Below, piece after piece: positions 50,999 through 59,280 of a DNA stretch of 64,000 nt (its first letter is position 1; every line of letters begins with the position of its first letter). Both the position numbers and the translations under genes were made by a program. The notes under the pieces were generated by a model. That model was not told the DNA's origin and did no database searches. It saw only the letters and a list, made by a program, of their open reading frames with translations. Origin of the DNA: Sphingobium sp. TKS (GTDB taxonomy: Bacteria > Pseudomonadota > Alphaproteobacteria > Sphingomonadales > Sphingomonadaceae); assembly GCF_001563265.1 (NCBI RefSeq), contig NZ_CP005083.1:2731001-2795000 (forward strand). Direction: 5' to 3'.

Positions 50999-51021
50999 AC
51001 CCCTTTGGGGGGGTATTTTTG
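50999..51021 (+). terminator. Possible attenuator hairpin between glnB and glnA
   Basis: ACCCC (50999-51003) can pair with GGGGT (51010-51014), followed by A and five T. It lies about 20 bases before the glnA start, where a weak terminator would reduce glnA read-through. The stem is short, so confidence is low. Confidence 0.3.
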
Positions 51022-51039
51022 AAAGAAGGGCAAGTTCAC

Positions 51040-52452
51040 ATGGCTAACACGCCTAAAGACATCCTGAAGATGATCGAAGAAAAGGAGATCGAGTGGGTCG
51101 ATGTCCGTTTCACCGATCCCAAGGGCAAGTGGCAGCACCTGACCATGGTGTCTTCGGTGCTGGGCGAAGATGAACTGACCCAGGGTCTGATGTTCGACGG
51201 TTCGTCGATCGAAGGCTGGAAGGCGATCAACGAATCGGACATGATCCTGAAGCCCGACCTGGACGCCGTCTATGTCGATCCGTTCAGCGCCACCCCGATG
51301 CTAATCATCTTCTGCGACATCGTCGAGCCCGACACCGGCGAACTGTACAGCCGCGACCCGCGTTCGACCGCGAAGCGCGCCGAAGCCTTCGTCAAGTCGG
51401 CCGGTTTCGGTGACACCGTCTATGTCGGCCCGGAAGCCGAATTCTTCATGTTCGACGACGTGCGCTTCGAGAATGACTATTCGCAGAGCTACTTCAAGAT
51501 CGACGACATCGAACTGCCGACCAACACCGGCAAGGAATATGAAGGCGGTAACCTGGGCCACCGTCCGCGCGCCAAGGGCGGCTATTTCCCCGTCGCGCCG
51601 GTCGATCCCTGCACCGACATCCGCGCCGAAATGGTTTCGACCATGCTCGAAATGGGCCTGCCCTGCGACAAGCACCACCATGAAGTGGCCGCTGCCCAGC
51701 ACGAACTCGGCCTGACCTTCGGCACGCTGGTCCAGACCGCCGATCGCATGCAGATCTATAAATATGTCGTGCAGATGGTCGCCCAGGCCTATGGCAAGAC
51801 CGCGACCTTCATGCCGAAGCCGATCGCGCAGGACAATGGTTCGGGCATGCACACCCACATGTCGATCTGGGACGCGGGCAAGCCGCTGTTCGCGGGCGAA
51901 GGCTATGCCGGCCTGTCCGACATGTGCCTCTACTTCATCGGCGGCGTCATCAAGCACGCCAAGGCTCTGAACGCCTTCACCAACCCGACCACCAACAGCT
52001 ACAAGCGTCTGGTGCCGGGCTTCGAAGCCCCGGTTCTGCTGGCCTATTCGGCTCGCAACCGTTCGGCCTCCTGCCGTATTCCCTACGGCGCCGGTGCCAA
52101 GGCGAAGCGCGTCGAGTTCCGCTTCCCCGATGCGATGGCCAACCCGTACCTGTGCTACGCCGCGCTGCTGATGGCTGGCCTCGACGGCATCGAGAACAAG
52201 ATCCATCCGGGCGCCGCGATGGACAAGAATCTCTATGACCTGCCGCCGGAAGAACTGAGCCAGGTGCCTACCGTTTGCGCCTCGCTGCGTGAAGCGCTGA
52301 ACAGCCTGGAAGCCGATTACGAGTTCCTGCTGAAGGGCGACGTGTTCACCAAGGACCAGATCGATGCCTATATCGAACTGAAGTGGCCCGAAGTATACCG
52401 CTGGGAAATGGCTCCCTCGCCGGTCGAATTCGACATGTACTACAGCGCCTGA
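51040..52452 (+). CDS. glnA: Glutamine synthetase type I
   Basis: This dodecameric enzyme makes glutamine from glutamate, ammonia and ATP. The 470-residue protein has [19 protein letters not shown], the metal-binding [28 protein letters not shown], the ATP-binding [19 protein letters not shown] region and [10 protein letters not shown]. The Tyr in [11 protein letters not shown] (about residue 399) matches the adenylylation site of the GSI-beta group, so it should be controlled by GlnE and P-II. It is co-transcribed with glnB. A strong terminator follows. Confidence 0.98.
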   Translation: MANTPKDILKMIEEKEIEWVDVRFTDPKGKWQHLTMVSSVLGEDELTQGLMFDGSSIEGWKAINESDMILKPDLDAVYVDPFSATPMLIIFCDIVEPDTGELYSRDPRSTAKRAEAFVKSAGFGDTVYVGPEAEFFMFDDVRFENDYSQSYFKIDDIELPTNTGKEYEGGNLGHRPRAKGGYFPVAPVDPCTDIRAEMVSTMLEMGLPCDKHHHEVAAAQHELGLTFGTLVQTADRMQIYKYVVQMVAQAYGKTATFMPKPIAQDNGSGMHTHMSIWDAGKPLFAGEGYAGLSDMCLYFIGGVIKHAKALNAFTNPTTNSYKRLVPGFEAPVLLAYSARNRSASCRIPYGAGAKAKRVEFRFPDAMANPYLCYAALLMAGLDGIENKIHPGAAMDKNLYDLPPEELSQVPTVCASLREALNSLEADYEFLLKGDVFTKDQIDAYIELKWPEVYRWEMAPSPVEFDMYYSA

Positions 52453-52474
52453 TTTTTTTCGGGACTGTTTCGGG

Positions 52475-52510
52475 AAAAAGGCCCGGTCGCGCAGGCGGCC
52501 GGGCCTTTTT
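52475..52510 (+). terminator. Intrinsic terminator after glnA
   Basis: AAAAAGGCCCGG (52475-52486) pairs perfectly with CCGGGCCTTTTT (52499-52510) around a 12-base loop, ending in a T-run, 22 bases past the glnA stop. Confidence 0.9.
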
Positions 52511-52600
52511 CTTTGCCTTCTCGATCGCATCGCGTGAAGAAAATCACCCATCGGTACAAGAGTTTACCGCAGATTTACTGATGCCTGCGAGGAACCGCCT

Positions 52601-53578
52601 ATGCCGCCCGGTTCCCACCGCATCCGATCCATCCATTATCTGCGCATGATCGCGGCGGTGATGGTCGTCACCTATCATGTCTTCTCCTACCATCTGATGT
52701 CGGCAGACGATCCCGCAATGACCCGATGGCTGAGAGAAGGCGTGGGGCTGTTTTTCGGGATTTCCGGCTATGTGATGGTCATATCCACATCGGCATCACC
52801 ACCCGATCCGGCATCCTTTTTCTGGCGGCGAGTCAGACGGATCGCACCGCTTTACTGGATCGCGACCGCCTGCGTCGTGATCGGCACAGGCGAGGAAAAT
52901 GGGTGGAAAATCCTGTCCTCCATGCTCTTCCTGCCATCCATGGGCATTGCCGACGGTCCTGTCCTGCCGGTCGGCTGGACGCTCAATTTCGAAATGGCCT
53001 TCTACGCCCTGTTCGCGCTCTTCCTGCCTGTGCCCCGCAGAATCGCCATTCCCGCACTGGCATCGATCCTCATCCTGGCGTCGTGCATCAGCCAGTTCCC
53101 GGATCCTCCGCCCTTGGCCGCCTATTATGGCCAGCCCATCCTTCTCGATTTCGTCGTCGGCATGCTGATCGCCCATTTCGATTTCCGGCTGCCCGGATGG
53201 CTAACGCCGCTCGGCTTCCTTCTTCTTGCCCTGGCGCCGCAGTGGACAGATATCCGCCCGCTTACCGTCACCGCACCCGTCGCCCTGATTCTGGCCTCGG
53301 CCCGCTCACTCGACCACAAGTTGAAGGATTGGCCATTACCCACGCTCCTTGGCGAAGCCTCCTACGCCATCTATCTGTCGCATCTATTCATCCTGCTCCC
53401 GGCCTTGTTGTTCTTCGGTCAGGATCATGCAGGCGGCGCCGTCATCGCGATCCTCGCCTCCATCGTCGCGGGCGTCATCGCACATAAATATATCGAAATT
53501 CCCTTGACGGAGCTGCTCAGGCAAATGGAACGGCGAGGGTTTGGCCTGGCACAGCAAGCCGATGGACAAGCCACCTGA
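52601..53578 (+). CDS. Acyltransferase 3 family membrane protein
   Basis: The product is a 325-residue polytopic membrane protein. RSIHYLRMIAAVMVVTYHVFSYH carries the conserved N-terminal Arg and His, VGLFFGISGYVMVIS follows, and RRVRRIAPLYWIATA and GWTLNFEMAFYALFALF are typical of the family. It lacks an SGNH domain. It probably O-acylates a cell-surface or secreted glycan. Unlike the copy at 18740 it stands outside the EPS operon, after the glnA terminator. GAGGA precedes the ATG. Confidence 0.88.
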   Translation: MPPGSHRIRSIHYLRMIAAVMVVTYHVFSYHLMSADDPAMTRWLREGVGLFFGISGYVMVISTSASPPDPASFFWRRVRRIAPLYWIATACVVIGTGEENGWKILSSMLFLPSMGIADGPVLPVGWTLNFEMAFYALFALFLPVPRRIAIPALASILILASCISQFPDPPPLAAYYGQPILLDFVVGMLIAHFDFRLPGWLTPLGFLLLALAPQWTDIRPLTVTAPVALILASARSLDHKLKDWPLPTLLGEASYAIYLSHLFILLPALLFFGQDHAGGAVIAILASIVAGVIAHKYIEIPLTELLRQMERRGFGLAQQADGQAT

Positions 53579-53618
53579 GGGCCAAGCGCTTCAACCCACG
53601 GTTGCATGATGCGCCACC

Positions 53619-54683
53619 ATGCTCAAAAATCGGAAGATGTCGCTCATCGAGTCGCTGGGCCTGACCCATCCTATCATCCAGGCGCCGATGGCCGGCGTCT
53701 CGACACCCGCCATGGCCGCCGCCGTCTCCAATGCCGGCGCGCTCGGCTCGATCGCGGTTGGCGCGACCGACGCGGCAGGCGCCCGCGCCATGATAGAGGC
53801 CGTCCGCACGCAGACCCGCCGTCCATTCAATGTCAACCTCTTCACCCATGCGCCCGCGCGCAGCGATCCAGCCAAGGAAGCGGTATGGCTCGCCGCCCTG
53901 GCGCCGATCTTCCACAGCTATGATGCCCAGCCGCCAACCAGCCTCCACGAAATCTACCGCAGCTTCGTGGAGGACGACGCGATGCTCGCCGCCCTCGTGG
54001 ATCTCGCCCCGCCCGTCGTCAGCTTCCACTTCGGCCTGCCCGATCCGACGCGCATCGCGGCACTCAAGCAAGCCGGATGCCTCCTGCTCGCCACCGCAAC
54101 CAATTTAGACGAAGCACATGCCGCAAAAGAGGCGGCCATCGACGCCATAGTCGCGCAGGGCTATGAGGCAGGCGGCCATCGCGGCACCTTCGATCCCGAA
54201 GCGCCCGACGATCAACTCGGCACTTTCGCCCTTACCCGCCTGCTCGCCGCCCGGTCCGGCCTGCCGGTGATCGCCGCCGGCGGCATCATGGACGGACAGG
54301 GCATAGGCGCCGCGCTAAACCTTGGCGCTGTCGCCGCGCAACTCGGCACGGCCTTCATCGCCTGCCCGGAAAGCAGCGCCGATGAAGCCTATCGCACCGC
54401 CCTCGCCAGCCCGGCAGCCCATCACACCATCATGACCCGCGCCATATCGGGCCGCCCTGCCCGCTGCCTCGCCAATCGCTTCACCGCCTGGGGTGCCGAA
54501 GCAAGGCTGGAGCCCCCAGCCTATCCGATCGCCTATGATGCTGGAAAAGCCCTCAACGCCGCAGCAAAAGCCAAGGGCGAAGGCGGCTTCGGCGCGCAAT
54601 GGGCCGGCCAAGGAGCGCCCCTGGCTCGCGCCCTGCCCGCCGCCGATCTCATCGCCCTGTTGGTGAAGGAAGCGACCGCTTAA
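53619..54683 (+). CDS. Nitronate monooxygenase (2-nitropropane dioxygenase family)
   Basis: This is a 354-residue FMN-dependent TIM-barrel enzyme. Family marks: [35 protein letters not shown], the catalytic-type His in [31 protein letters not shown] with [10 protein letters not shown]. It oxidises alkyl nitronates or propionate-3-nitronate, a detoxification reaction; FMN-dependent enoyl reductases share the fold but usually lack this AGGHRG arrangement. Its stop overlaps the chpT stop on the other strand by 4 bases. Confidence 0.9.
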   Translation: MLKNRKMSLIESLGLTHPIIQAPMAGVSTPAMAAAVSNAGALGSIAVGATDAAGARAMIEAVRTQTRRPFNVNLFTHAPARSDPAKEAVWLAALAPIFHSYDAQPPTSLHEIYRSFVEDDAMLAALVDLAPPVVSFHFGLPDPTRIAALKQAGCLLLATATNLDEAHAAKEAAIDAIVAQGYEAGGHRGTFDPEAPDDQLGTFALTRLLAARSGLPVIAAGGIMDGQGIGAALNLGAVAAQLGTAFIACPESSADEAYRTALASPAAHHTIMTRAISGRPARCLANRFTAWGAEARLEPPAYPIAYDAGKALNAAAKAKGEGGFGAQWAGQGAPLARALPAADLIALLVKEATA

Positions 54684-55348
54684 CGCGCGTCGGGAATAGA
54701 GGCGCCGAACAACAGCACCGGCTCGCCAGCGGGCGAAAGGGCGATCTCACCCCCGGCATTTGTAACCAGCGCCCTCACCATCCAGGCCGCCGATGTCCGC
54801 GAAGCCAGCCCTTCCGGCGGCAAGGTTCCCGCCAGCGCCGCCCGCAGATCGGGATCGAGCACCAGCCTTGGCCCTTCCGCCCGCACGACGATTTCCGTGA
54901 CGCCCGGCCGCTTTTCCGCACCGATGTCGAGCTGCCCGCCCCGCACCAGCGCATCCCCGGCAATCAATGCCAGGTTCAGCAGCACCTTCACCGGCAGCTT
55001 GTCGAGCATGTCGTCCTCGACCAGCCAGCCGATCTTCACCCGCCCCGTAGCGGCGAACATGCCCTCGATCGCCACCCGCGCCTCATGCGTCGGCACGGCG
55101 TCACCGAAACCGCCCGCCGACCCGAAGGCCAACCGGAAGAATTTGAGCTTGTTGGCCGATGTCTTGGCGCTGTCCGCCAACAGATCCAGGCAGCGTTGCC
55201 GCATTTCCGGGTCCGTCTCATCCGCCATCAGCTCCAGCCCGTTGTTGAGCGCGCCGACAGGGCTCAAAAGGTCGTGGCACAGCCGCGAACAGAGCAGGCT
55301 GGCAAATTCGATGCTGCCGGTTTCGATGCTGTCTGTCGGATTGATCAT
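54680..55348 (-). CDS. chpT: Histidine phosphotransferase ChpT-like (CckA-CtrA phosphorelay)
   Basis: This 222-residue protein has a dimerisation and histidine phosphotransfer helix [20 protein letters not shown] with the phospho-accepting His25, then [20 protein letters not shown] and a degenerate Bergerat-like C-terminal domain. This arrangement matches ChpT, which transfers phosphate from CckA to CtrA and CpdR in alphaproteobacteria. The ATG at 55348 is chosen because the sequence before it has no homologous look. The family also includes unnamed histidine phosphotransferases, so ChpT is inferred. Confidence 0.85.
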   Translation of the reverse strand: MINPTDSIETGSIEFASLLCSRLCHDLLSPVGALNNGLELMADETDPEMRQRCLDLLADSAKTSANKLKFFRLAFGSAGGFGDAVPTHEARVAIEGMFAATGRVKIGWLVEDDMLDKLPVKVLLNLALIAGDALVRGGQLDIGAEKRPGVTEIVVRAEGPRLVLDPDLRAALAGTLPPEGLASRTSAAWMVRALVTNAGGEIALSPAGEPVLLFGASIPDAR

Positions 55349-55444
55349 GAAGTTTCGCTGCCGCCGGAAAGAAAATCGGGAAGGGAATGAATGGCTAATG
55401 CGCTGCCCTGTTGCATGATGCAAGCCCGGCCTGCCGCCTTTCGC

Positions 55445-55843
55445 TCACAAGATATCGAGCGAAGCCTCAACAAATCGTGCATTTTCCTGCCTTCCCGTCG
55501 AAACCCAGAGCCGCGTCACGCCTCCCCCGACGATCAACCACAAACTGCCGTCCGCCACGGCGCAGGCCGCGTCGGTGGCCGAAGGAACCGGCACGCCGCC
55601 CGGATGCGAATGATAATGCCCCAATATCTGAGGCCCGCCCGCCCGCGCCGCCCGATGCGCCGCGATCAGCACCGCCGGGTCCAGCTCGAAATGCCGCGCC
55701 GGATCGGGCGCGACATTGGCGGCGGGCCGGCTCTCCGCGATCCGCCCCGCCTCGCCCAGAAGCAGCCCGCAGACCTCATGGGGGTCAGCCGCCGCTTCGG
55801 ACATGATTTGTTCCAATATGCCTCTTGAAATTCTGACCTTCAT
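55445..55843 (-). CDS. M67-family (JAB1/MPN+) metallopeptidase
   Basis: This 132-residue zinc protease of the JAMM type has Glu23 (PHEVCGLLLGE) and the HxHP...S..D signature GHYHSHPGGVPVPSATDAAC (His78, His80, Ser88, Asp91). In bacteria such stand-alone domains cleave sulfur-carrier or ubiquitin-like proteins such as CysO, or act in thiazole or siderophore pathways. Here no ThiS or MoaD-like partner is adjacent, so the substrate is unknown. ATG at 55843 has AGGAAAGTAGGA upstream, supporting this start. Divergent from the pseudouridine synthase. Confidence 0.88.
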   Translation of the reverse strand: MKVRISRGILEQIMSEAAADPHEVCGLLLGEAGRIAESRPAANVAPDPARHFELDPAVLIAAHRAARAGGPQILGHYHSHPGGVPVPSATDAACAVADGSLWLIVGGGVTRLWVSTGRQENARFVEASLDIL

Positions 55844-55860
55844 TCCTACTTTCCTACGCA

Positions 55861-56811
55861 ATGAATTTGGGGGTTTCCATCTTAGAAGCAGTGATTGGTG
55901 AAGCGCAGGATGGCATGCGGCTGGACAAGGCGCTGGCTGACCTGCTGCCTATATTGTCGCGCGAACGGCTGAAAAGCCTGATTGTCGACGGCCAGGTGAC
56001 GACCTCCGGCCGTTCCCCCAACCCTTCCATGAAAGTTGCGGCGGGCCAGGCCTTCGCCATCACCCTCCCCCCTCCGGTCGAGGCGGAAGCGATCGCGCAG
56101 GACATTCCGCTCGTCATCGTCCATGAGGATGTCGACCTGATCGTCATCGACAAGCCCGCAGGCCTTGTCGTCCATCCCGCGGCAGGCAATCTGGACGGCA
56201 CCTTGGTCAATGCGCTGCTCCACCATTGCCAGGGGCAGCTTTCCGGCATCGGCGGCGTGGCCCGCCCCGGCATCGTTCATCGCATCGACAAGGATACTTC
56301 CGGCCTTTTGGTCGTTGCCAAGTCAGACCGTGCCCATGAAAGGCTCGCTCAGCAGTTTCAGGCGCATAGCATCGACCGGCTTTACGCCGCCATCGTCTAT
56401 GGCGTGCCTCATCCGGCATCCGGGACGGTGGATACATGGATCGGCCGTTCCGACGCTGATCGAAAGAAAATGGCCGTTCATCGGGAAGGACGCGGCAAAC
56501 ATGCCGTTACCCATTACCGAACGTTGCAGAAGCTGCGTGGCGCGGCTTTCGTCGAATGCAGGCTGGGAACCGGGCGCACGCACCAGGTTCGCGTCCATAT
56601 GGCGCATCTGGGATACCCCTTGATCGGGGATCCGGTTTACGGTAGAGAAAGAAAAGGTTTCAAATCGATACTGGAAACGCTGGGTTTCAAAAGGCAGGCA
56701 TTGCACGCAAAAAGGCTTGGGTTCATACATCCGGTAACGGGTGAGGCACTCAGCTTCGACAGCCAACTCCCTGCCGATATGCAGGAACTGTTAAGCGAGC
56801 TTCACGTATAG
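55861..56811 (+). CDS. RluD-family 23S rRNA pseudouridine synthase
   Basis: This enzyme isomerises uridine to pseudouridine in 23S rRNA. The 316-residue protein has an N-terminal S4 RNA-binding domain (GMRLDKALADLLPILSRERL, VDGQVTTSGR) and a catalytic domain with HPAAGNLDGTLVNALL, the active-site Asp143 in GIVHRIDKDTSGLLVVAKSD and GRTHQVRVHMAHLGYPLIGD. The short gap to the divergent M67 gene (17 bases) means their promoters overlap. RluD is the likely subtype by S4 domain presence. Confidence 0.93.
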   Translation: MNLGVSILEAVIGEAQDGMRLDKALADLLPILSRERLKSLIVDGQVTTSGRSPNPSMKVAAGQAFAITLPPPVEAEAIAQDIPLVIVHEDVDLIVIDKPAGLVVHPAAGNLDGTLVNALLHHCQGQLSGIGGVARPGIVHRIDKDTSGLLVVAKSDRAHERLAQQFQAHSIDRLYAAIVYGVPHPASGTVDTWIGRSDADRKKMAVHREGRGKHAVTHYRTLQKLRGAAFVECRLGTGRTHQVRVHMAHLGYPLIGDPVYGRERKGFKSILETLGFKRQALHAKRLGFIHPVTGEALSFDSQLPADMQELLSELHV

Positions 56812-56886
56812 ATTTGGATAAGTTTGCGACGGCGCTTCGAACGCCTCTTCTGGGTTCCGCCGCGCATGAAAGGGAAAGGTGACGAC

Positions 56887-57801
56887 ATGGCCGGAAAGAC
56901 CAATGTCCCCGCGGTTCCTGCGCTGGGCGGTGAAGCCAGCCTCAACCGCTATCTGTCGGAAATCCGCAAATTTCCGATTCTGACGCCCGAGCAGGAATAT
57001 ATGCTCGCGAAGCGCTATGCCGAGCATGCGGACTCAGAGGCCGCTGCGCAGCTTGTGACGTCGCATCTGCGCCTGGTGGCGAAGATCGCCATGGGCTATC
57101 GCGGCTATGGGCTGCCGGTCAGCGAGCTGATTTCCGAGGGTAATATCGGCCTGATGCAGGGCGTGAAGAAGTTCGAGCCGGATCGCGGTTTCCGCCTGGC
57201 GACCTACGCCATGTGGTGGATTCGCGCGTCGATCCAGGAATTCATCCTGCGGTCCTGGTCCCTCGTGAAGATGGGCACCACCGCAGCGCAGAAGAAGCTG
57301 TTCTTTAACCTGCGCCGGATGAAGAACAATATCGAAGCGTTCGAGGATGGCGACCTGCATCCTGATGACGTGGCCAAGATCGCAACCGATCTAGGCGTCA
57401 CGAAAGAGGACGTCATCTCCATGAACCGCCGCATGGCGATGGGTGGCGACACGTCGCTCAACGTGCCGATGCGCGAGGATGGCGAGGGCCAGTGGCAGGA
57501 TTGGCTGGCCGACACCGATCCGTTGCAGGACGAACGCGTCGCTGACCGGCAGGAAAGCGAACTGCGCCACGACATGCTGGTCGAGGCGATGGACGACCTG
57601 AATGACCGCGAGAAGCATATCCTGGCCGAACGCCGCCTGGCCGAGGAGCCCAAGACGCTGGAGGAACTCTCCCAGGTTTATGGCGTGTCGCGGGAACGCG
57701 TCCGCCAGATCGAGGTCCGTGCCTTCGAGAAGCTGCAAAAGGCGATGATGCGGATCGCGGGCGACAAGCTGGGCAAGATCGCCCGTCTTGCCACTGCCTG
57801 A
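56887..57801 (+). CDS. rpoH: RNA polymerase heat-shock sigma factor (sigma-32)
   Basis: Sigma-32 directs transcription of chaperone and protease genes. The 304-residue protein contains region 2 (LRLVAKIAMGYRGYGLPVSE, GFRLATYAMWWIRASIQEFI) and the RpoH box QKKLFFNLR that distinguishes it from other group sigma factors, followed by region 4 ending with GVSRERVRQIEVRAFEKLQK. I chose ATG at 56887, with AAAGGTG upstream; an ATG 21 bases earlier is possible. It is followed by a terminator. ClpX/ClpP, typical heat-shock genes, lie 5 kb on. Confidence 0.96.
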   Translation: MAGKTNVPAVPALGGEASLNRYLSEIRKFPILTPEQEYMLAKRYAEHADSEAAAQLVTSHLRLVAKIAMGYRGYGLPVSELISEGNIGLMQGVKKFEPDRGFRLATYAMWWIRASIQEFILRSWSLVKMGTTAAQKKLFFNLRRMKNNIEAFEDGDLHPDDVAKIATDLGVTKEDVISMNRRMAMGGDTSLNVPMREDGEGQWQDWLADTDPLQDERVADRQESELRHDMLVEAMDDLNDREKHILAERRLAEEPKTLEELSQVYGVSRERVRQIEVRAFEKLQKAMMRIAGDKLGKIARLATA

Positions 57802-57824
57802 TCCTGTCCACATTGAGAAAAATG

Positions 57825-57850
57825 GCCCCGGAGCGATCCGGGGCTTTTTT
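57825..57850 (+). terminator. Intrinsic terminator after rpoH
   Basis: GCCCCGGA (57825-57832) pairs with TCCGGGGC (57837-57844) on a GCGA loop, followed by six T. Confidence 0.9.
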
Positions 57851-57914
57851 GGGATGGGCAAAGCATAAGAATTGAAAACGGTCAGGGATAGAGCGCGGAC
57901 TTCAGAGCTGATAC

Positions 57915-58334
57915 ATGATTGAAATGCTGAACCTTTCCTGCCTCTGCGGCCAAATCCGCGTCACACTCGCCAAGCGACCGGAATATATCAATGAATGCAA
58001 CTGCACATTATGCAGCAAGACCGGCGCCCGCTGGAGCTATTTCCACCCGTCGGAGGTCAGCGTCGATGGCCCGGCAAAGGGATATTGCAGACAGGATAAG
58101 GCCGATCCGGCAGCGGAAATCCGCTTCTGCGAGAATTGCGGTTCCACGACCCATTTCAACCTGACCGCCAGCGCGGCGTCGAAGTTCGGAAATACGCTGA
58201 TGGGGGTCAACATGCTGTTGGCGGACAAGCGCGACCTGGCCGGGCTGGAGCTGCGTTTTCCCGATGGACGCGCCTGGACGGGCGAAGGAGAATTTGCCTA
58301 TGTCCGCGAGCCTCGCATCATCGGGCAAACATAA
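57915..58334 (+). CDS. GFA-family (glutathione-dependent formaldehyde-activating enzyme-like) zinc protein
   Basis: This 139-residue protein has the zinc-binding cysteines of the CENP-V/GFA fold: NLSCLCGQIRVTL, ECNCTLCSKTG and FCENCGSTTHFN. Despite the family name, most members have no proven role in formaldehyde detoxification. No glutathione-dependent formaldehyde dehydrogenase lies nearby. ATG at 57915 (MIEMLNLSCLC) is used; the second ATG at 57924 is also possible. Confidence 0.87.
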   Translation: MIEMLNLSCLCGQIRVTLAKRPEYINECNCTLCSKTGARWSYFHPSEVSVDGPAKGYCRQDKADPAAEIRFCENCGSTTHFNLTASAASKFGNTLMGVNMLLADKRDLAGLELRFPDGRAWTGEGEFAYVREPRIIGQT

Positions 58335-58354
58335 CCGTTGATCCCCCGCTATTC

Positions 58355-58375
58355 CCCTCCCCGCAAGCCGGAGGG
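58355..58375. repeat. Small CCCTCC/GGAGGG hairpin
   Basis: CCCTCC (58355-58360) pairs with GGAGGG (58370-58375). It lies in the 193-base gap between the GFA gene and mtgA, which otherwise holds no recognised gene, and resembles other CCTCC/GGAGG hairpins in this window. Confidence 0.45.
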
Positions 58376-58527
58376 CCAGGGATGGGCGCAAGTGAAGGAG
58401 TAAATGCACTCACCCATTCCACTTCAGGAAGCCGGCGCTTTCACGTCGCTCCATCCCGCCGCCCGTCTCGCCCACATGCCCAAAAGCCAGGGCTTGAACC
58501 GCCCGGCGATCCCGTTACGACGACGCT

Positions 58528-59226
58528 ATGACCGCCAAAAAGTCCGCCTCCCCTCACCGCCGTTCGCGCTGGCTGCGTATCGCCCTCAAGCTTCTCGGCG
58601 GTTTCGTCGCCCTGTCGCTGCTGATGGTGGTGATCTATCGTTTCGTCCCCCCGCCCGTGACATGGACGATGCTGTTCGACCCCCATGGCATCACCAAGGA
58701 CTGGATGAGCCTGGACAAGATGGACCCGAACATGGCCCGCGCCGCCATCGCGGCCGAAGACAGCCGCTTTTGCAGCCATCACGGTTTCGACGCCGTCGCC
58801 ATCGCCCAGGCCATGCGCCACAACGCCAGCGGCGGCCGCATCCGGGGCGGCTCCACCATCAGCCAGCAGACGGCGAAGAACGTCTTTCTGTTCCAGGGCG
58901 GCGGCTTTCTGCGCAAGGGGCTGGAAGCCTGGTTCACCCTCCTCATCGAAGCGATCTGGGGCAAGCGCCGGATCATGGAGGTCTATCTCAACGTTGCGGA
59001 AACCGGGATTGGCACCTATGGCGCGCAGGCCGGCGCGATCCGCTATTTCCACCACGGCGCCCAGCGCCTGACCCGCGCCGAAGCCGCCCGCCTCGCCGCC
59101 GTCCTGCCCCTCCCCAAGAAGCGCGAGGCCATCGATCCGCACGGCTTCACCCGCCGCTACGGCAACAGCATCACCGCCCGCATCGGCATCGTCCAGCGCG
59201 ACGGCCTGGACAGATGCCTCCAATAA
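58528..59226 (+). CDS. mtgA: Monofunctional biosynthetic peptidoglycan transglycosylase
   Basis: This membrane-anchored GT51 enzyme polymerises lipid II. The 232-residue protein has a basic N-terminus and one signal-anchor helix (LGGFVALSLLMVVIYRFV, about 23-40). The GT51 motifs are in order: AAEDSRFCSHHGFD with the catalytic Glu77, GGRIRGGSTISQQTAKNVFL, GKRRIMEVYLNVAETG and RLTRAEAARLAAVLP. No transpeptidase domain is present, which defines MtgA. A terminator shared with the convergent TonB receptor follows. Confidence 0.95.
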   Translation: MTAKKSASPHRRSRWLRIALKLLGGFVALSLLMVVIYRFVPPPVTWTMLFDPHGITKDWMSLDKMDPNMARAAIAAEDSRFCSHHGFDAVAIAQAMRHNASGGRIRGGSTISQQTAKNVFLFQGGGFLRKGLEAWFTLLIEAIWGKRRIMEVYLNVAETGIGTYGAQAGAIRYFHHGAQRLTRAEAARLAAVLPLPKKREAIDPHGFTRRYGNSITARIGIVQRDGLDRCLQ

Positions 59227-59230
59227 GAAA

Positions 59231-59254
59231 AGGGCGCGGATCGCTCCGCGCCCT
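59231..59254. terminator. Bidirectional terminator between mtgA and TonB receptor
   Basis: AGGGCGCGGA (59231-59240) pairs perfectly with TCCGCGCCCT (59245-59254) on a TCGC loop, with A-rich and T-rich flanks. Confidence 0.85.
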
Positions 59255-59280
59255 CTCTTTTCCGTTACGAAAATGGCCGC